A stretch of DNA of 64,000 nucleotides from Streptomyces sp. AM 2-1-1. Its GTDB lineage: Bacteria > Actinomycetota > Actinomycetes > Streptomycetales > Streptomycetaceae. How positions within the stretch are numbered: the first letter of the stretch is position 1; the number at the start of each line of letters is the position of its first letter. The DNA lies in the NCBI RefSeq assembly GCF_029167645.1, contig NZ_CP119147.1, forward strand, positions 4,668,501 through 4,732,500, read 5' to 3'. The notes beneath the pieces were generated by a model. It searched no databases and was not told the origin of the DNA. It was given only the letters and a program-made list of their open reading frames with translations. A program made the translations under genes and the position numbers. Shown here in pieces: positions 8,728-16,313 of this stretch.

Positions 8728-10104
8728 TCAGTCCTGGCGCGCGGCGGTGTACCGCTCCAGCAGGCCCGCCACCGCGGTCGCGCCCCGGTCGGCGGCCAGC
8801 ACGCGTACCGTGCCCGCCAGCATGGTCCGGATGCGCGACGACCTGACCCGGTCCAGCAGGTCCAGCACCTGGTGCGCGGAGCGGACCGCCTCGTCCGCCG
8901 CACCGGCCCGCGCCAGGTCTCCGGCCAACTGGGCGCGGTAGAGCGCGAGGTTCCTGGTGAAGTGCGGGTCCTGGAGGGCGGTGGCCCGCCGGCCGTGGCG
9001 GGTCGCCCGGGGCCAGTCGCCCAGCGCCGACCAGCACTGCGCTTCCAGCAGGTGCATCTCCGCCTCGCGGAAGAAGGTCATCCACTCGGGGTCGCGCTCG
9101 GCCGGCCCCCGTTCGAACGCGGACCGGGCCCGCGCGATCGCCCGGTCGCAGCCCGTACGGTCGCCGAGCCCCGCCCGGCCGCCCGCCTCGCGCAGCGCGA
9201 GCAGGGCCAGCAGCCGGTGCGAGCCGACCGAACGGGCCGCCCGCTGTCCGGCTTCCGCCGCCTGGACCGCCTCCCTCGGCCGCCCGGCGTCCCGGGCCAG
9301 GAACGAGGTGTTGCAGAAGGCGTGCGCCTCGAGCGCGTCGTCCCCCGCGACCCGGGCGGTGGCCAGCGCTTCCGCGTAGTAGGAACGCGCGTCCTCGAAC
9401 CGGCCGGAGTCGTGCGCCAGCCAGCCCACCGAGAGGGCCAGTTCACCGGCTCCCGCGTGCAGCCGGTCGGCGGTGGCACGGCGGGTGGGCACCCCCGAGT
9501 CGAGCAGGGCGTACGCGGCCCGCAGGGGCTGGGCGGCGCGGCGGTGGAGCCCGCCGCCGCCGTGCTGGTCGTCGAGGACGCGGATCTCGCGCACCGCCTC
9601 CTCCACGGAACGCACCTCGGCTTCGCCCGCCCGTCGCTGGGCGGGCAGGACGACCGGGGTTCCGGCGGCCCGGTGGGCGCCGATCCCGATCGACGCGGCC
9701 GCCACACTGGTGGTGCCGCTCGTCATGAACACGCGACGCAGCACGTCGCTCTCCTCGATGTCGCTGGGTACGGAGAGGGCCGCGGCCGGGTTGCCGGCCA
9801 GGTCCCGCCAGGTCCCCGCCGGAAGGCGGGCGCGCGCCGAACGCCCGCGCACGCTCTCCCGGTCCGGGAAGCCCAGGTCCCCCAAGCTGGCGCCGGGGAA
9901 CATGTGCAGGAAGACCCGTTCGTACGCGTAGTTCGGGCACCGGATCTCGCCGGACTCCACGCGGCCGATGTAACGGGCGTCACAGGCGACCTGCTCCCCG
10001 ATCTCCCGGGCGGCCCTGCGGACGGCTGCCGCGAACTCTCCCGCCGAGCGCTGTCCGCGCAGCCGGCGGAAGACGAGGTTGGGAACGGCCCGTGACGACA
10101 CCAT
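8728..10104 (-). CDS. HTH/TPR-type regulatory protein (NsdA-like)
   Basis: 458 aa. The first 60 residues resemble an XRE-like helix-turn-helix (REIGEQVACDARYIGRVESG). A conserved patch follows, MTSGTTSVAAASIGIG (about 130-145), which I associate with Streptomyces regulators related to NsdA, a negative regulator of differentiation. The C-terminal two thirds consist of helical pairs with Ala/Leu/Arg periodicity (ARSYYAEALATARVAG, AVQAAEAGQRAARSVG), typical of TPR-like repeats. No membrane segments. The start is the ATG or GTG cluster around 10104 (MVSSRAV); a shorter start is possible. It is transcribed divergently from the small prim-pol-like gene. The NsdA relationship is from memory and not certain; the TPR-regulator class is more secure. 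Confidence 0.7.
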   Translation of the reverse strand: MVSSRAVPNLVFRRLRGQRSAGEFAAAVRRAAREIGEQVACDARYIGRVESGEIRCPNYAYERVFLHMFPGASLGDLGFPDRESVRGRSARARLPAGTWRDLAGNPAAALSVPSDIEESDVLRRVFMTSGTTSVAAASIGIGAHRAAGTPVVLPAQRRAGEAEVRSVEEAVREIRVLDDQHGGGGLHRRAAQPLRAAYALLDSGVPTRRATADRLHAGAGELALSVGWLAHDSGRFEDARSYYAEALATARVAGDDALEAHAFCNTSFLARDAGRPREAVQAAEAGQRAARSVGSHRLLALLALREAGGRAGLGDRTGCDRAIARARSAFERGPAERDPEWMTFFREAEMHLLEAQCWSALGDWPRATRHGRRATALQDPHFTRNLALYRAQLAGDLARAGAADEAVRSAHQVLDLLDRVRSSRIRTMLAGTVRVLAADRGATAVAGLLERYTAARQD

Positions 10105-10346
10105 GGCGTGGCCCTCTCTGGTGCAGCCGGGCGCATGCCTCAGGTGTCCCGGCGGAGCAAGAACGTACCTGGTGTGACGGGCCGTTCATGCAGCGTTTCG
10201 CGACAAACGAGGGCATTTCGGCCATGATCCGCCATGAACTGCCACCCTTTGCGGCGGCTCGGCACCGTAGCCCTTGACGTGGTCGGGCCGTTGGTCCATG
10301 CGGAGACGGGGCGTGGCTCCGTACGGCGAAGACAGGAGGGGTTCCC

Positions 10347-10862
10347 ATGCTTCACCTCGGCACGGAGACCGGCCCATGGACCACTGCGGCCACCTCGAAG
10401 GACGCGGGGGCGCCGCCGGCCGTTCCGCCGCACGCGACATCCGCCCCGATCGGGGGGTGCGCCGCACACCCGTGCGATCTCGTCACCGTTCCCGCCCGGC
10501 AAGGACTGGAGGCCGTGGACATCCTCCGCCGGGGCGCCGCCCTGGTCGCGGTGGGACCCGTGCTCCACGACGGGTCCGGTGACACCGTCGGCTTCCTGGT
10601 CCCGCACGGCACCGCCGCGGGCTGGGACGTCCCGGGCAGCGCCTGTACGAGCACCGAGGGCCGCGGGCTGCGCCTCCCCGCGAGTCTCGCCGCGGACGCC
10701 GGACCGGGCGCCGGACCGATCGCCGCCGACGGGCCGCCGCTCTCCGGAACGGACTGGCTGCTGCCCCCGGCCGAGGACGCCCCGGTCACCGACCCTGCCG
10801 CTCTGCGGGCCGCGCTCGACCAGGCGGCCCGGATGATCGAAGCGGCCGACAACTGCCGTTGA
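10347..10862 (+). CDS. Small prim-pol-like protein, paralogous to the one at 974-1654
   Basis: 171 aa; the ATG at 10347 follows a strong GACAGGAGGGG ribosome site. The segment CDLVTVPARQGLEAVDIL, then GPV and TVGFLVPHGTAAGWDVPG, matches position for position the landmarks D-V-V-S-V-P-A, G-P-V and F-A-A-P-G-T of the protein at 974-1654. I therefore read both as degenerate AEP/prim-pol N-domains. Here too the metal-binding Asp pattern is replaced (L-V-T-V-P), and the flanking helical parts of the fold are shorter. A Cys-rich start (GGCAAHPC) is distinctive. It ends in a helix rich in Ala and acidic residues. Function unknown; probably not catalytic. Confidence 0.65.
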   Translation: MLHLGTETGPWTTAATSKDAGAPPAVPPHATSAPIGGCAAHPCDLVTVPARQGLEAVDILRRGAALVAVGPVLHDGSGDTVGFLVPHGTAAGWDVPGSACTSTEGRGLRLPASLAADAGPGAGPIAADGPPLSGTDWLLPPAEDAPVTDPAALRAALDQAARMIEAADNCR

Positions 10863-10985
10863 GCCCATAATGTCCAGGTGGGCGGGGTCGTCCCGGGATC
10901 CTTCCCGGCGGTGCCCCCGCCCCAGCCGGCCCCCGCGCGACCAGGACGCGGAGCCGGCCGGACCGAGCAGCGAGGGCGGACGGAC

Positions 10986-11924
10986 GTGGCACGTCGAGGA
11001 GGGGCGGCGGGGAAGGCGAAGCCCGGCAACCGCGCCGGGCGGACGACGGACCGGGCCGAGCGGCCGGGCCGTTCCGACCGGTCGGGGCGCGGGCGCGAGG
11101 CGCGCACCGCGACGGTCGACGGCGGCCGTGCCGAGCTGACCCCCGACGCGGAACGGCCGAACGCCTGGACCCTCCTGCTGGACGGGGCCCCGCAGTCCCA
11201 CGTGGACCTCGACGACCCGGCGTACCTCTCCTTCGAGTACCAGCGCAGGATCGGCCACGTCATCGACCTCGCCGCACCCCCGCAGACCCCGCTGCACGTC
11301 CTGCACCTGGGCGGCGGGGCCTTCACCCTCGCCCGCTACACCGCCGCCACCCGCCCCCGCTCCACCCAGCAGATCGTCGAGATCGACGCCGCGCTCGTCG
11401 CGTTCGTCCGCCGGGAACTCCCGCTCGACCCGCAGGCGCGGGTCCGGGTCCGCGCCCTGGACGCCCGCGCGGGGCTCGGGAAGATACCCGACGGCTGGGC
11501 CGACCTCGTCGTCGCCGACGTGTTCGGCGGAGCCCGCACCCCCGCGCACCTGACGACCACGGAGTTCCTCGCCGAGGTACGGCGGGTGCTCGGGCCGGGC
11601 GGGAGTTACGTCGCCAACCTCGCCGACGGCCCGCCGCTCGCGCACCTGCGCGGCCAGATCGCCACCGCCGCCGCGCACTTCCCCGAACTCGCCCTCGCCG
11701 CCGATCCCACCGTCTGGCGCGGCCGCCGCTTCGGCAACGCGGTCCTCGTCGCCTCCGACCGGCCCCTCGCCGTCGCCGAACTGACCCGCCGGGTCGCCAC
11801 CGACCCGCACCCCGGCCGTGTCGAACACGGCCGCGCCCTCGCCGACTTCACCGGCGGGGCCACCGTCGTCACCGACGCGGCCGCCAAGGCGTCCCCGGCG
11901 CCCCCGCCGCACGCGTTCGACTGA
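10986..11924 (+). CDS. Spermidine/spermine synthase-like methyltransferase-fold protein
   Basis: About 312 aa from the GTG at 10986 (VARRGGAAG), preceded by a GAGGGCGGA site; an in-frame GTG at 10878 would add 36 low-complexity residues. The Rossmann motif I is LHVLHLGGGAFTLARY, followed by the acidic ribose-binding residue in QQIVEIDAALVAFVR and the motif DARAGLGKIPDGWADLVVADVFGG. This is the pattern of polyamine aminopropyltransferases, but many actinobacterial members are of unknown specificity. The basic Arg/Gly-rich N-terminal tail (GNRAGRTTDRAERPGRS) is unusual and may bind nucleic acid or be a transit of no function. It converges on leuA, with a terminator between. Confidence 0.75.
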   Translation: MARRGGAAGKAKPGNRAGRTTDRAERPGRSDRSGRGREARTATVDGGRAELTPDAERPNAWTLLLDGAPQSHVDLDDPAYLSFEYQRRIGHVIDLAAPPQTPLHVLHLGGGAFTLARYTAATRPRSTQQIVEIDAALVAFVRRELPLDPQARVRVRALDARAGLGKIPDGWADLVVADVFGGARTPAHLTTTEFLAEVRRVLGPGGSYVANLADGPPLAHLRGQIATAAAHFPELALAADPTVWRGRRFGNAVLVASDRPLAVAELTRRVATDPHPGRVEHGRALADFTGGATVVTDAAAKASPAPPPHAFD

Positions 11925-11931
11925 GCCGCGG

Positions 11932-11961
11932 CCGGGCGGCCGCGGCTCCGCGGCCGCCCGG
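11932..11961. terminator. Bidirectional hairpin terminator
   Basis: CCGGGCGGCCG pairs with CGGCCGCCCGG across a short loop, between the convergent spermidine-synthase-like gene and leuA. No T-run. Confidence 0.65.
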
Positions 11962-11972
11962 ACCGGCCCCGC

Positions 11973-13739
11973 TCACCCCGCCCGGTTCACCGCCGAGAGC
12001 ACCGCCAGGACCGAGGCCGTCAGCACCGAGGTGTCCCGGCCCGCACCCCAGACCACCCGGCCGCCGACCCGGCACTCCGCGTACGCCATCGCCGGGCTGT
12101 CCTGGCCGCCGCTCGTCGCGTGCTGGGTGAAGCCGAGGATCTCCACCTCGTGACCGGCGCCCGCCAACGCGCGGACGAACGCCGACAGGGGCCCATTGCC
12201 GGTGCCCTCGAAGTCGCCCGTCCTCTCCCCGCCGCCGCACTCGGTGCGCAGGATGCACACGAACCGGTGCTCCCCGCCCTCGGTGGGACGGGTGGTCCAC
12301 TCCTCCAGCGCGAGCCGGCCGTCCCGGCCCGGGGTCAGGTACGTCGCCGTGAACAGCTCCCACAGGTCCTTCGCGGTCGCCTCCTCGCCGCTCTCGTCGG
12401 TCGCCCTCTGCACCGTGCGGGAGAAGTCGGCCCGCATCCGGCCGGGCAGGTCCACCCCGTGGGTGGAGTGCAGCAGATGGGCGATCCCGCCCTTGCCGGA
12501 CTGGCTGTTGACCCGGATGACCGCCTCGTAGCCGCGCCCCACGTCCGCCGGGTCGATCGGCAGGTACGGCACCTCCCAGGTCGGTGATCCGGTGCGCTCG
12601 TGGTGCGCGAACCCCTTGCTGATCGCGTCCTGGTGGGTGCCGGAGAACGCGGTGTACACCAGGTCGCCGGCGTACGGGTGGCGCGGCGGCACCGCCAGCC
12701 GGTTGCAGTGCTCGACGGTGCGGCGGATCTCGTCGATGTCCGAGAAGTCCACCATCGGGTCGACCCCCTGGGAGTGCAGGTTCAGGGCCAGGTTCACCAG
12801 ATCGACGTTGCCGGTGCGCTCGCCGTTGCCGAAGAGGCAGCCCTCCACCCGCTGCGCCCCGGCCAGTACGGCGAGTTCGGCGCAGGCCACCCCGGTGCCC
12901 CGGTCGTGGTGCGGGTGGACGGAGAGGATCACCGACTCCCTGCGGTCCAGGGAGCGGTGCATGTACTCGATCTGATCCGCGTAGACGTTCGGTGTCGCGA
13001 TCTCCACCGTGGCGGGCAGGTTGTGGATCACCGGACGGTCCGGTGAGGCGTCCCAGAGCGCCGTCAGCCCGTTGCAGACCTCCAGGACGAAGTCCGGCTC
13101 GGTCAGCACGAACACCTCGGGGGAGAACTCGAACCGGATCGTCGTCGCGGACCGCTCCCCGGCCAGCCGGTCCATCAGCTCCGCCGCCTCCCGCACGGTG
13201 GTCCAGAGCTGGGCGCGGTCCCGGCGCAGGACGACGTCGCGCCAGACGGGGGCGGTCGGGATGTAGAGGTGGACCACCGCCCGGTCCAGACCGGCCACCG
13301 ACGCGAAGGTCCGCTCGATCAGCTCCGGCCTGGCCGGGGTGAAGACGACGGGGGTCACGTCTTCCGGGACTGCGTCGCTCTCCACCAGATGGCGGACGAA
13401 GTCGAAGTCCGTCCGGCTTGCGGAGGGGTAGCCGACCTCGATCTCCTTGAACCCCATGGTGACCAGCAGGTCGAACATCCGCCGCTTGCGCGGGGTGTCC
13501 ATCGGTTCGGCCAGCGCCTGATTGCCGTCACGCAGGTCGACGGGGACCCACAGGGGCGCCTTCTCGATCCGCGCGTCCGGCCAACGGCGCTCCACTGCGG
13601 GGACGTTCACCCGGTCGAAGGCCGACCGGTAGCGGTGCGAGGGCATGGAGCTCGCCCGCTGCGGGTTCCACGCGGGGGATCCGGCGGGCACCGGACCGCG
13701 CGGCGTGCGGAGGGTGGGGAAGCTGTGCGTCGTGGGCAT
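11973..13739 (-). CDS. leuA: 2-isopropylmalate synthase
   Basis: 588 aa; the ATG at 13739 is preferred because it follows an AGAAGGAAC ribosome site, although the frame is open to 13787. LeuA condenses acetyl-CoA with 2-oxoisovalerate, the committed step of leucine synthesis. The visible signatures are [14 protein letters not shown] (the catalytic DLRDGNQ block), [13 protein letters not shown], the metal-binding [11 protein letters not shown], and [16 protein letters not shown]. The C-terminal domain (about 450-588, with the LEEWTTRP and [13 protein letters not shown] parts) is the leucine-binding regulatory domain. Length fits the long actinobacterial form. Expression is likely governed by the attenuator and leader peptide just upstream. 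It is transcribed divergently from a GntR regulator whose product might also act on this promoter. Confidence 0.96.
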   Translation of the reverse strand: MPTTHSFPTLRTPRGPVPAGSPAWNPQRASSMPSHRYRSAFDRVNVPAVERRWPDARIEKAPLWVPVDLRDGNQALAEPMDTPRKRRMFDLLVTMGFKEIEVGYPSASRTDFDFVRHLVESDAVPEDVTPVVFTPARPELIERTFASVAGLDRAVVHLYIPTAPVWRDVVLRRDRAQLWTTVREAAELMDRLAGERSATTIRFEFSPEVFVLTEPDFVLEVCNGLTALWDASPDRPVIHNLPATVEIATPNVYADQIEYMHRSLDRRESVILSVHPHHDRGTGVACAELAVLAGAQRVEGCLFGNGERTGNVDLVNLALNLHSQGVDPMVDFSDIDEIRRTVEHCNRLAVPPRHPYAGDLVYTAFSGTHQDAISKGFAHHERTGSPTWEVPYLPIDPADVGRGYEAVIRVNSQSGKGGIAHLLHSTHGVDLPGRMRADFSRTVQRATDESGEEATAKDLWELFTATYLTPGRDGRLALEEWTTRPTEGGEHRFVCILRTECGGGERTGDFEGTGNGPLSAFVRALAGAGHEVEILGFTQHATSGGQDSPAMAYAECRVGGRVVWGAGRDTSVLTASVLAVLSAVNRAG

Positions 13740-13786
13740 CGGGACGGGAGTTCCTTCTGGGGTCGCCGGACGCGACCGGCGCGGCA

Positions 13787-13809
13787 CGGCACCCCGCGGC
13801 GGGGTGCCG
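13787..13809 (-). terminator. leuA attenuator hairpin
   Basis: CGGCACCCC pairs with GGGGTGCCG over a 5-base loop, 6 bases after the stop of the Leu-rich leader peptide and about 50 bases before leuA. A competing pairing is visible: GCGACCGGC just upstream can pair with GCCGGTCGC downstream (about 13763-13815), using part of the same stem. That is the geometry expected of a terminator/antiterminator switch. The stem lacks a U-run. Confidence 0.65.
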
Positions 13810-13815
13810 GTCGCT

Positions 13816-13863
13816 TCAGGCCCCGCCGCGGCAGCCGAGAAGAAGGAGACCGCTGAGCGTCAT
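13816..13863 (-). CDS. leu leader peptide, [15 protein letters not shown]
   Basis: A 15-codon ORF on the same strand as leuA and just upstream of it. Its codons 2-9 include CTC and then CTC CTT CTT CTC, that is five Leu codons of which four are consecutive. This is the hallmark of ribosome-mediated attenuation: stalling at Leu codons when charged tRNA-Leu is scarce would prevent the attenuator hairpin from forming. Leader peptides of this type upstream of leuA have been predicted in actinobacteria. No Shine-Dalgarno is present and the predicted transcription start nearly coincides with the ATG, so it is probably translated leaderlessly. Confidence 0.75.
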   Translation of the reverse strand: MTLSGLLLLGCRGGA

Positions 13864-13869
13864 GCCGGT

Positions 13870-13899
13870 ACAGTAGCCACACTTCAAGTCTTCAGACAA
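13870..13899 (-). promoter_or_regulatory. Predicted leuA promoter
   Basis: On the minus strand TTGTCT and TACTGT are separated by 18 bases, a reasonable housekeeping-sigma promoter. The start point would fall 6-7 bases later, at or next to the ATG of the leader peptide. A short palindrome GTCTTCAGAC (13888-13897) overlaps the -35 box and could be an operator for the divergently encoded GntR protein. Confidence 0.55.
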
Positions 13900-13915
13900 C
13901 CCGACAGGTGAACGC

Positions 13916-14608
13916 GTGTCCTCCCTCGGCCCCCTCCGCCCCAGCCCGCTCGTCGACCAGGCCACCGCCCATCTGCGGGAACAGATCACCGGCGGCAACT
14001 GGCCCGTCGGCACGAAGATCCCGGGCGAGACCACCCTCGCCAAGACCCTCGGCGTCGGCCGCTCCACCGTCCGTGAGGCCGTCCGCACTCTCGCCGCGAC
14101 CGGCATGCTCCAGTCCCGCCAGGGCGCCGGCATCTTCGTCGTCGCCGACCGCCCCCACGAGGACTGGCCGGCCCGGCTGCGCCGGGCGTCGGTCACCGAC
14201 ATCTACGAGGTCCGCATGCTCATCGAGGTGCAGGCCGCCCGGCTCGCCGCCGAACGCCGCACCGACGACGACATCACCGTCCTGGAGGGGGCCATGGACG
14301 CCCGGCGGGCCGCCAGTGGGTGGGGCGACGCGGAGTTCGTCGACGCCGACATCGCCCTGCACCGGGCGGTGGTCGCCGCCGCCCACAACCCCGTCCTCAC
14401 CGACCTCTTCGGCGAGTTCGCCCCGGCGCTGCGCCAGGGGCTCATCGACCTGGTCGATCTGCTCGACCTGCGGGCGGAGCACCCCGGCCACGGCGAGGAC
14501 ACCCACGCGGCGCTCGTCCGCGCCGTCGTGGACGGGGACGGGGAGGCGGCCGGGCGGCTGACCACGGCCGACCTGGAGGCCACCCTCGCCCTGCTGCGCG
14601 GTGCGTGA
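13916..14608 (+). CDS. FadR-subfamily GntR transcriptional regulator
   Basis: 230 aa from a GTG at 13916, preceded by AGGTGA. The N-terminal winged helix has the GntR pattern LREQITGGNWPVGTKIPGET, then LAKTLGVGRSTVREAVRTL and GMLQSRQGAGIFV (residues about 15-75). The all-helical FCD effector domain follows, with the likely metal-ligand pattern of the family in VRMLIEVQAARLAAER, DADIALHRAVVAAAHNP and a late His in EHPGHGEDTHAAL. Such proteins respond to small organic acids or amino-acid derivatives. It is divergent from leuA, with only 52 bp between the leader-peptide start and its own start, so it may regulate leuA or itself. The ligand is unknown. Confidence 0.88.
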   Translation: MSSLGPLRPSPLVDQATAHLREQITGGNWPVGTKIPGETTLAKTLGVGRSTVREAVRTLAATGMLQSRQGAGIFVVADRPHEDWPARLRRASVTDIYEVRMLIEVQAARLAAERRTDDDITVLEGAMDARRAASGWGDAEFVDADIALHRAVVAAAHNPVLTDLFGEFAPALRQGLIDLVDLLDLRAEHPGHGEDTHAALVRAVVDGDGEAAGRLTTADLEATLALLRGA

Positions 14609-14617
14609 GCGGCGCCC

Positions 14618-16273
14618 TCAGGTGCCGGTGGCCTCCTGCCACTCCTGCGCGTACTCGTCGAAGATCACCCGCAGGTGGTGGCCGATCCGGAGGTAGTCCA
14701 GGTCGTCGAGGTTGGCGAGGGAGACGCGTACCGACCACTCGGGGCCGTCGAAACCGCCGCCGTTGAGCAGCACCACCCCGGTCTGCTCGGCGAGCCGGAA
14801 AAGCGGGTCCACCGGCTCGTAGTTCTGCTCCAGGAAGTCGGCGAACGCCCTGCCCCGCACCCGCTCGGCCTCCGCGAGCAGGTCCAGCTCGATGTAGTAC
14901 GCCGCGCGCTTCGGGTCCTCCGAGATCTTCATGTGCACCCCCTCCAGCAGGAGTTCGAGCCGCTGCTGGACGATGGCGCGGATCCGGTGCTTGTACGCCT
15001 GCCCCTCGTCCAGCATGTCGAAGAGCGAGAAGAGCACCATCATCACCTGCTGGGGGAGGGAGAGCCCGGCCGTGTGGTTCAGCGCCACCTGACGGGAGTC
15101 GGCCACCAGCCGGTCGATGAACCGGATCTTCTCCGGTTCGAGCGACAGCGTCCCGTACCGCCGGTCGAGCCGTTCCTTCCACTCTGGGGAGTGCGCCGCC
15201 AGCATCTCGTCGATCACGTTGTCGTCGTGCAGACCGATCACGCCGAGCCGCCAGCCCGTCGCGCCGTAGTGCTTGGAGTACGAGTACACCAGCAGGGTGT
15301 TGCGCGGCAGATCGGCGGCGAGCGAGCGGAACCCCTCCACGAACGTCCCGTAGACGTCGTCGGTCACCACGATCAGACGCGGGTTCGCGTCCGCCACGAT
15401 CCCCGCGATCTGGTCGGCGACCCGCTGGGAGAGCGCCAGCGAGGGCGGATTGCTCGGGTTGACGCAGCAGACGAGCTTCACCGAGGGATCCGCCAGCTTG
15501 GCGACCTCCTCCTCCGGGTAGCGCCACTGCCGCACACCCGTCTCCGTGAAGAGGCTCGCCTCCACCCGCACCACGTCGAAGTCGTACGTGTCCAGCTCGG
15601 GGATCTCCAGGTAGGGCGTGAACACCGGCACCATCAGGGCGATGCGGTCACCCTTCGCCAGGATGCCGTTCTTCATCAGCGAGTCGAAGATGTAGCACAT
15701 CGCGGCCGTGCCGCCCTCGGTGGCGAACAGGCTCAGGTTCTGGTCCGGGGGCGGCCTGTGGTCGAACATCTCGTCGGCCACGTACGCCCGGACGATCCGC
15801 TCCGTGTGGTGCAGGATCCGGTCCGGGACCGGGTAGTTGTCGCCGATCGACGAGTCCGCCATCTCGTGGACGAACGCGTCGGGATCGAAGCCGAAGCGCT
15901 TCACCGCCAGCTCGAACGAGGCCTGGAGCAGCTCCATCCCCGGCAGGTCGGGATGAGCCCGCGCGAAGGACGCGAACCGCTCGGCGCAGCCCTTCAGCTC
16001 GGGCATCCCGCCGAGGTTGTCCGCCGTCCAGACGCGCTTGCACTCGGAGAGCGCGAAGTAACCGAGCGCGTGGTACGCCTCGCGCGGCCCGGTCGCGACC
16101 CAGTTCGGGTTGCCCCGGCCCGCGTTGAGCATCGCGCGCATCGCCTGACCCTTCTGGCCGGGCCGGTCGCTCTGCGAGGTTTGGGCGATCCGGATGAACA
16201 TGTCCTTGAGTTCGAACGGGCTGAGCCGCGCGTACGACCGGATCTCTTCCCGGCTGAGGCTGGTCCTGGGCAT
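14618..16273 (-). CDS. aspD: Bifunctional aspartate aminotransferase / aspartate 4-decarboxylase
   Basis: 551 aa PLP enzyme of fold type I that converts L-aspartate to L-alanine and CO2. The PLP lysine lies in VYSYSKHYGATGWRLG. Other family parts are LNAGRGNPNWVATGPREA, FATEGGTAAMCYIFDSL, CVNPSNPPS and VVTDDVYGTF. Length fits the family (about 530-550 aa), and the long N-terminal region before the aminotransferase core is characteristic of the decarboxylase and not of plain aspartate aminotransferases. It is the last gene of a three-gene unit, 40 bp after the first of two AspT-like antiporters. With them it forms an aspartate/alanine exchange-decarboxylation module that can generate proton-motive force. 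Confidence 0.93.
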   Translation of the reverse strand: MPRTSLSREEIRSYARLSPFELKDMFIRIAQTSQSDRPGQKGQAMRAMLNAGRGNPNWVATGPREAYHALGYFALSECKRVWTADNLGGMPELKGCAERFASFARAHPDLPGMELLQASFELAVKRFGFDPDAFVHEMADSSIGDNYPVPDRILHHTERIVRAYVADEMFDHRPPPDQNLSLFATEGGTAAMCYIFDSLMKNGILAKGDRIALMVPVFTPYLEIPELDTYDFDVVRVEASLFTETGVRQWRYPEEEVAKLADPSVKLVCCVNPSNPPSLALSQRVADQIAGIVADANPRLIVVTDDVYGTFVEGFRSLAADLPRNTLLVYSYSKHYGATGWRLGVIGLHDDNVIDEMLAAHSPEWKERLDRRYGTLSLEPEKIRFIDRLVADSRQVALNHTAGLSLPQQVMMVLFSLFDMLDEGQAYKHRIRAIVQQRLELLLEGVHMKISEDPKRAAYYIELDLLAEAERVRGRAFADFLEQNYEPVDPLFRLAEQTGVVLLNGGGFDGPEWSVRVSLANLDDLDYLRIGHHLRVIFDEYAQEWQEATGT

Positions 16274-16313
16274 GGCGGTGTCCCTTTCCGGTGGGTCGGA
16301 GGTCGAGGGTGCG

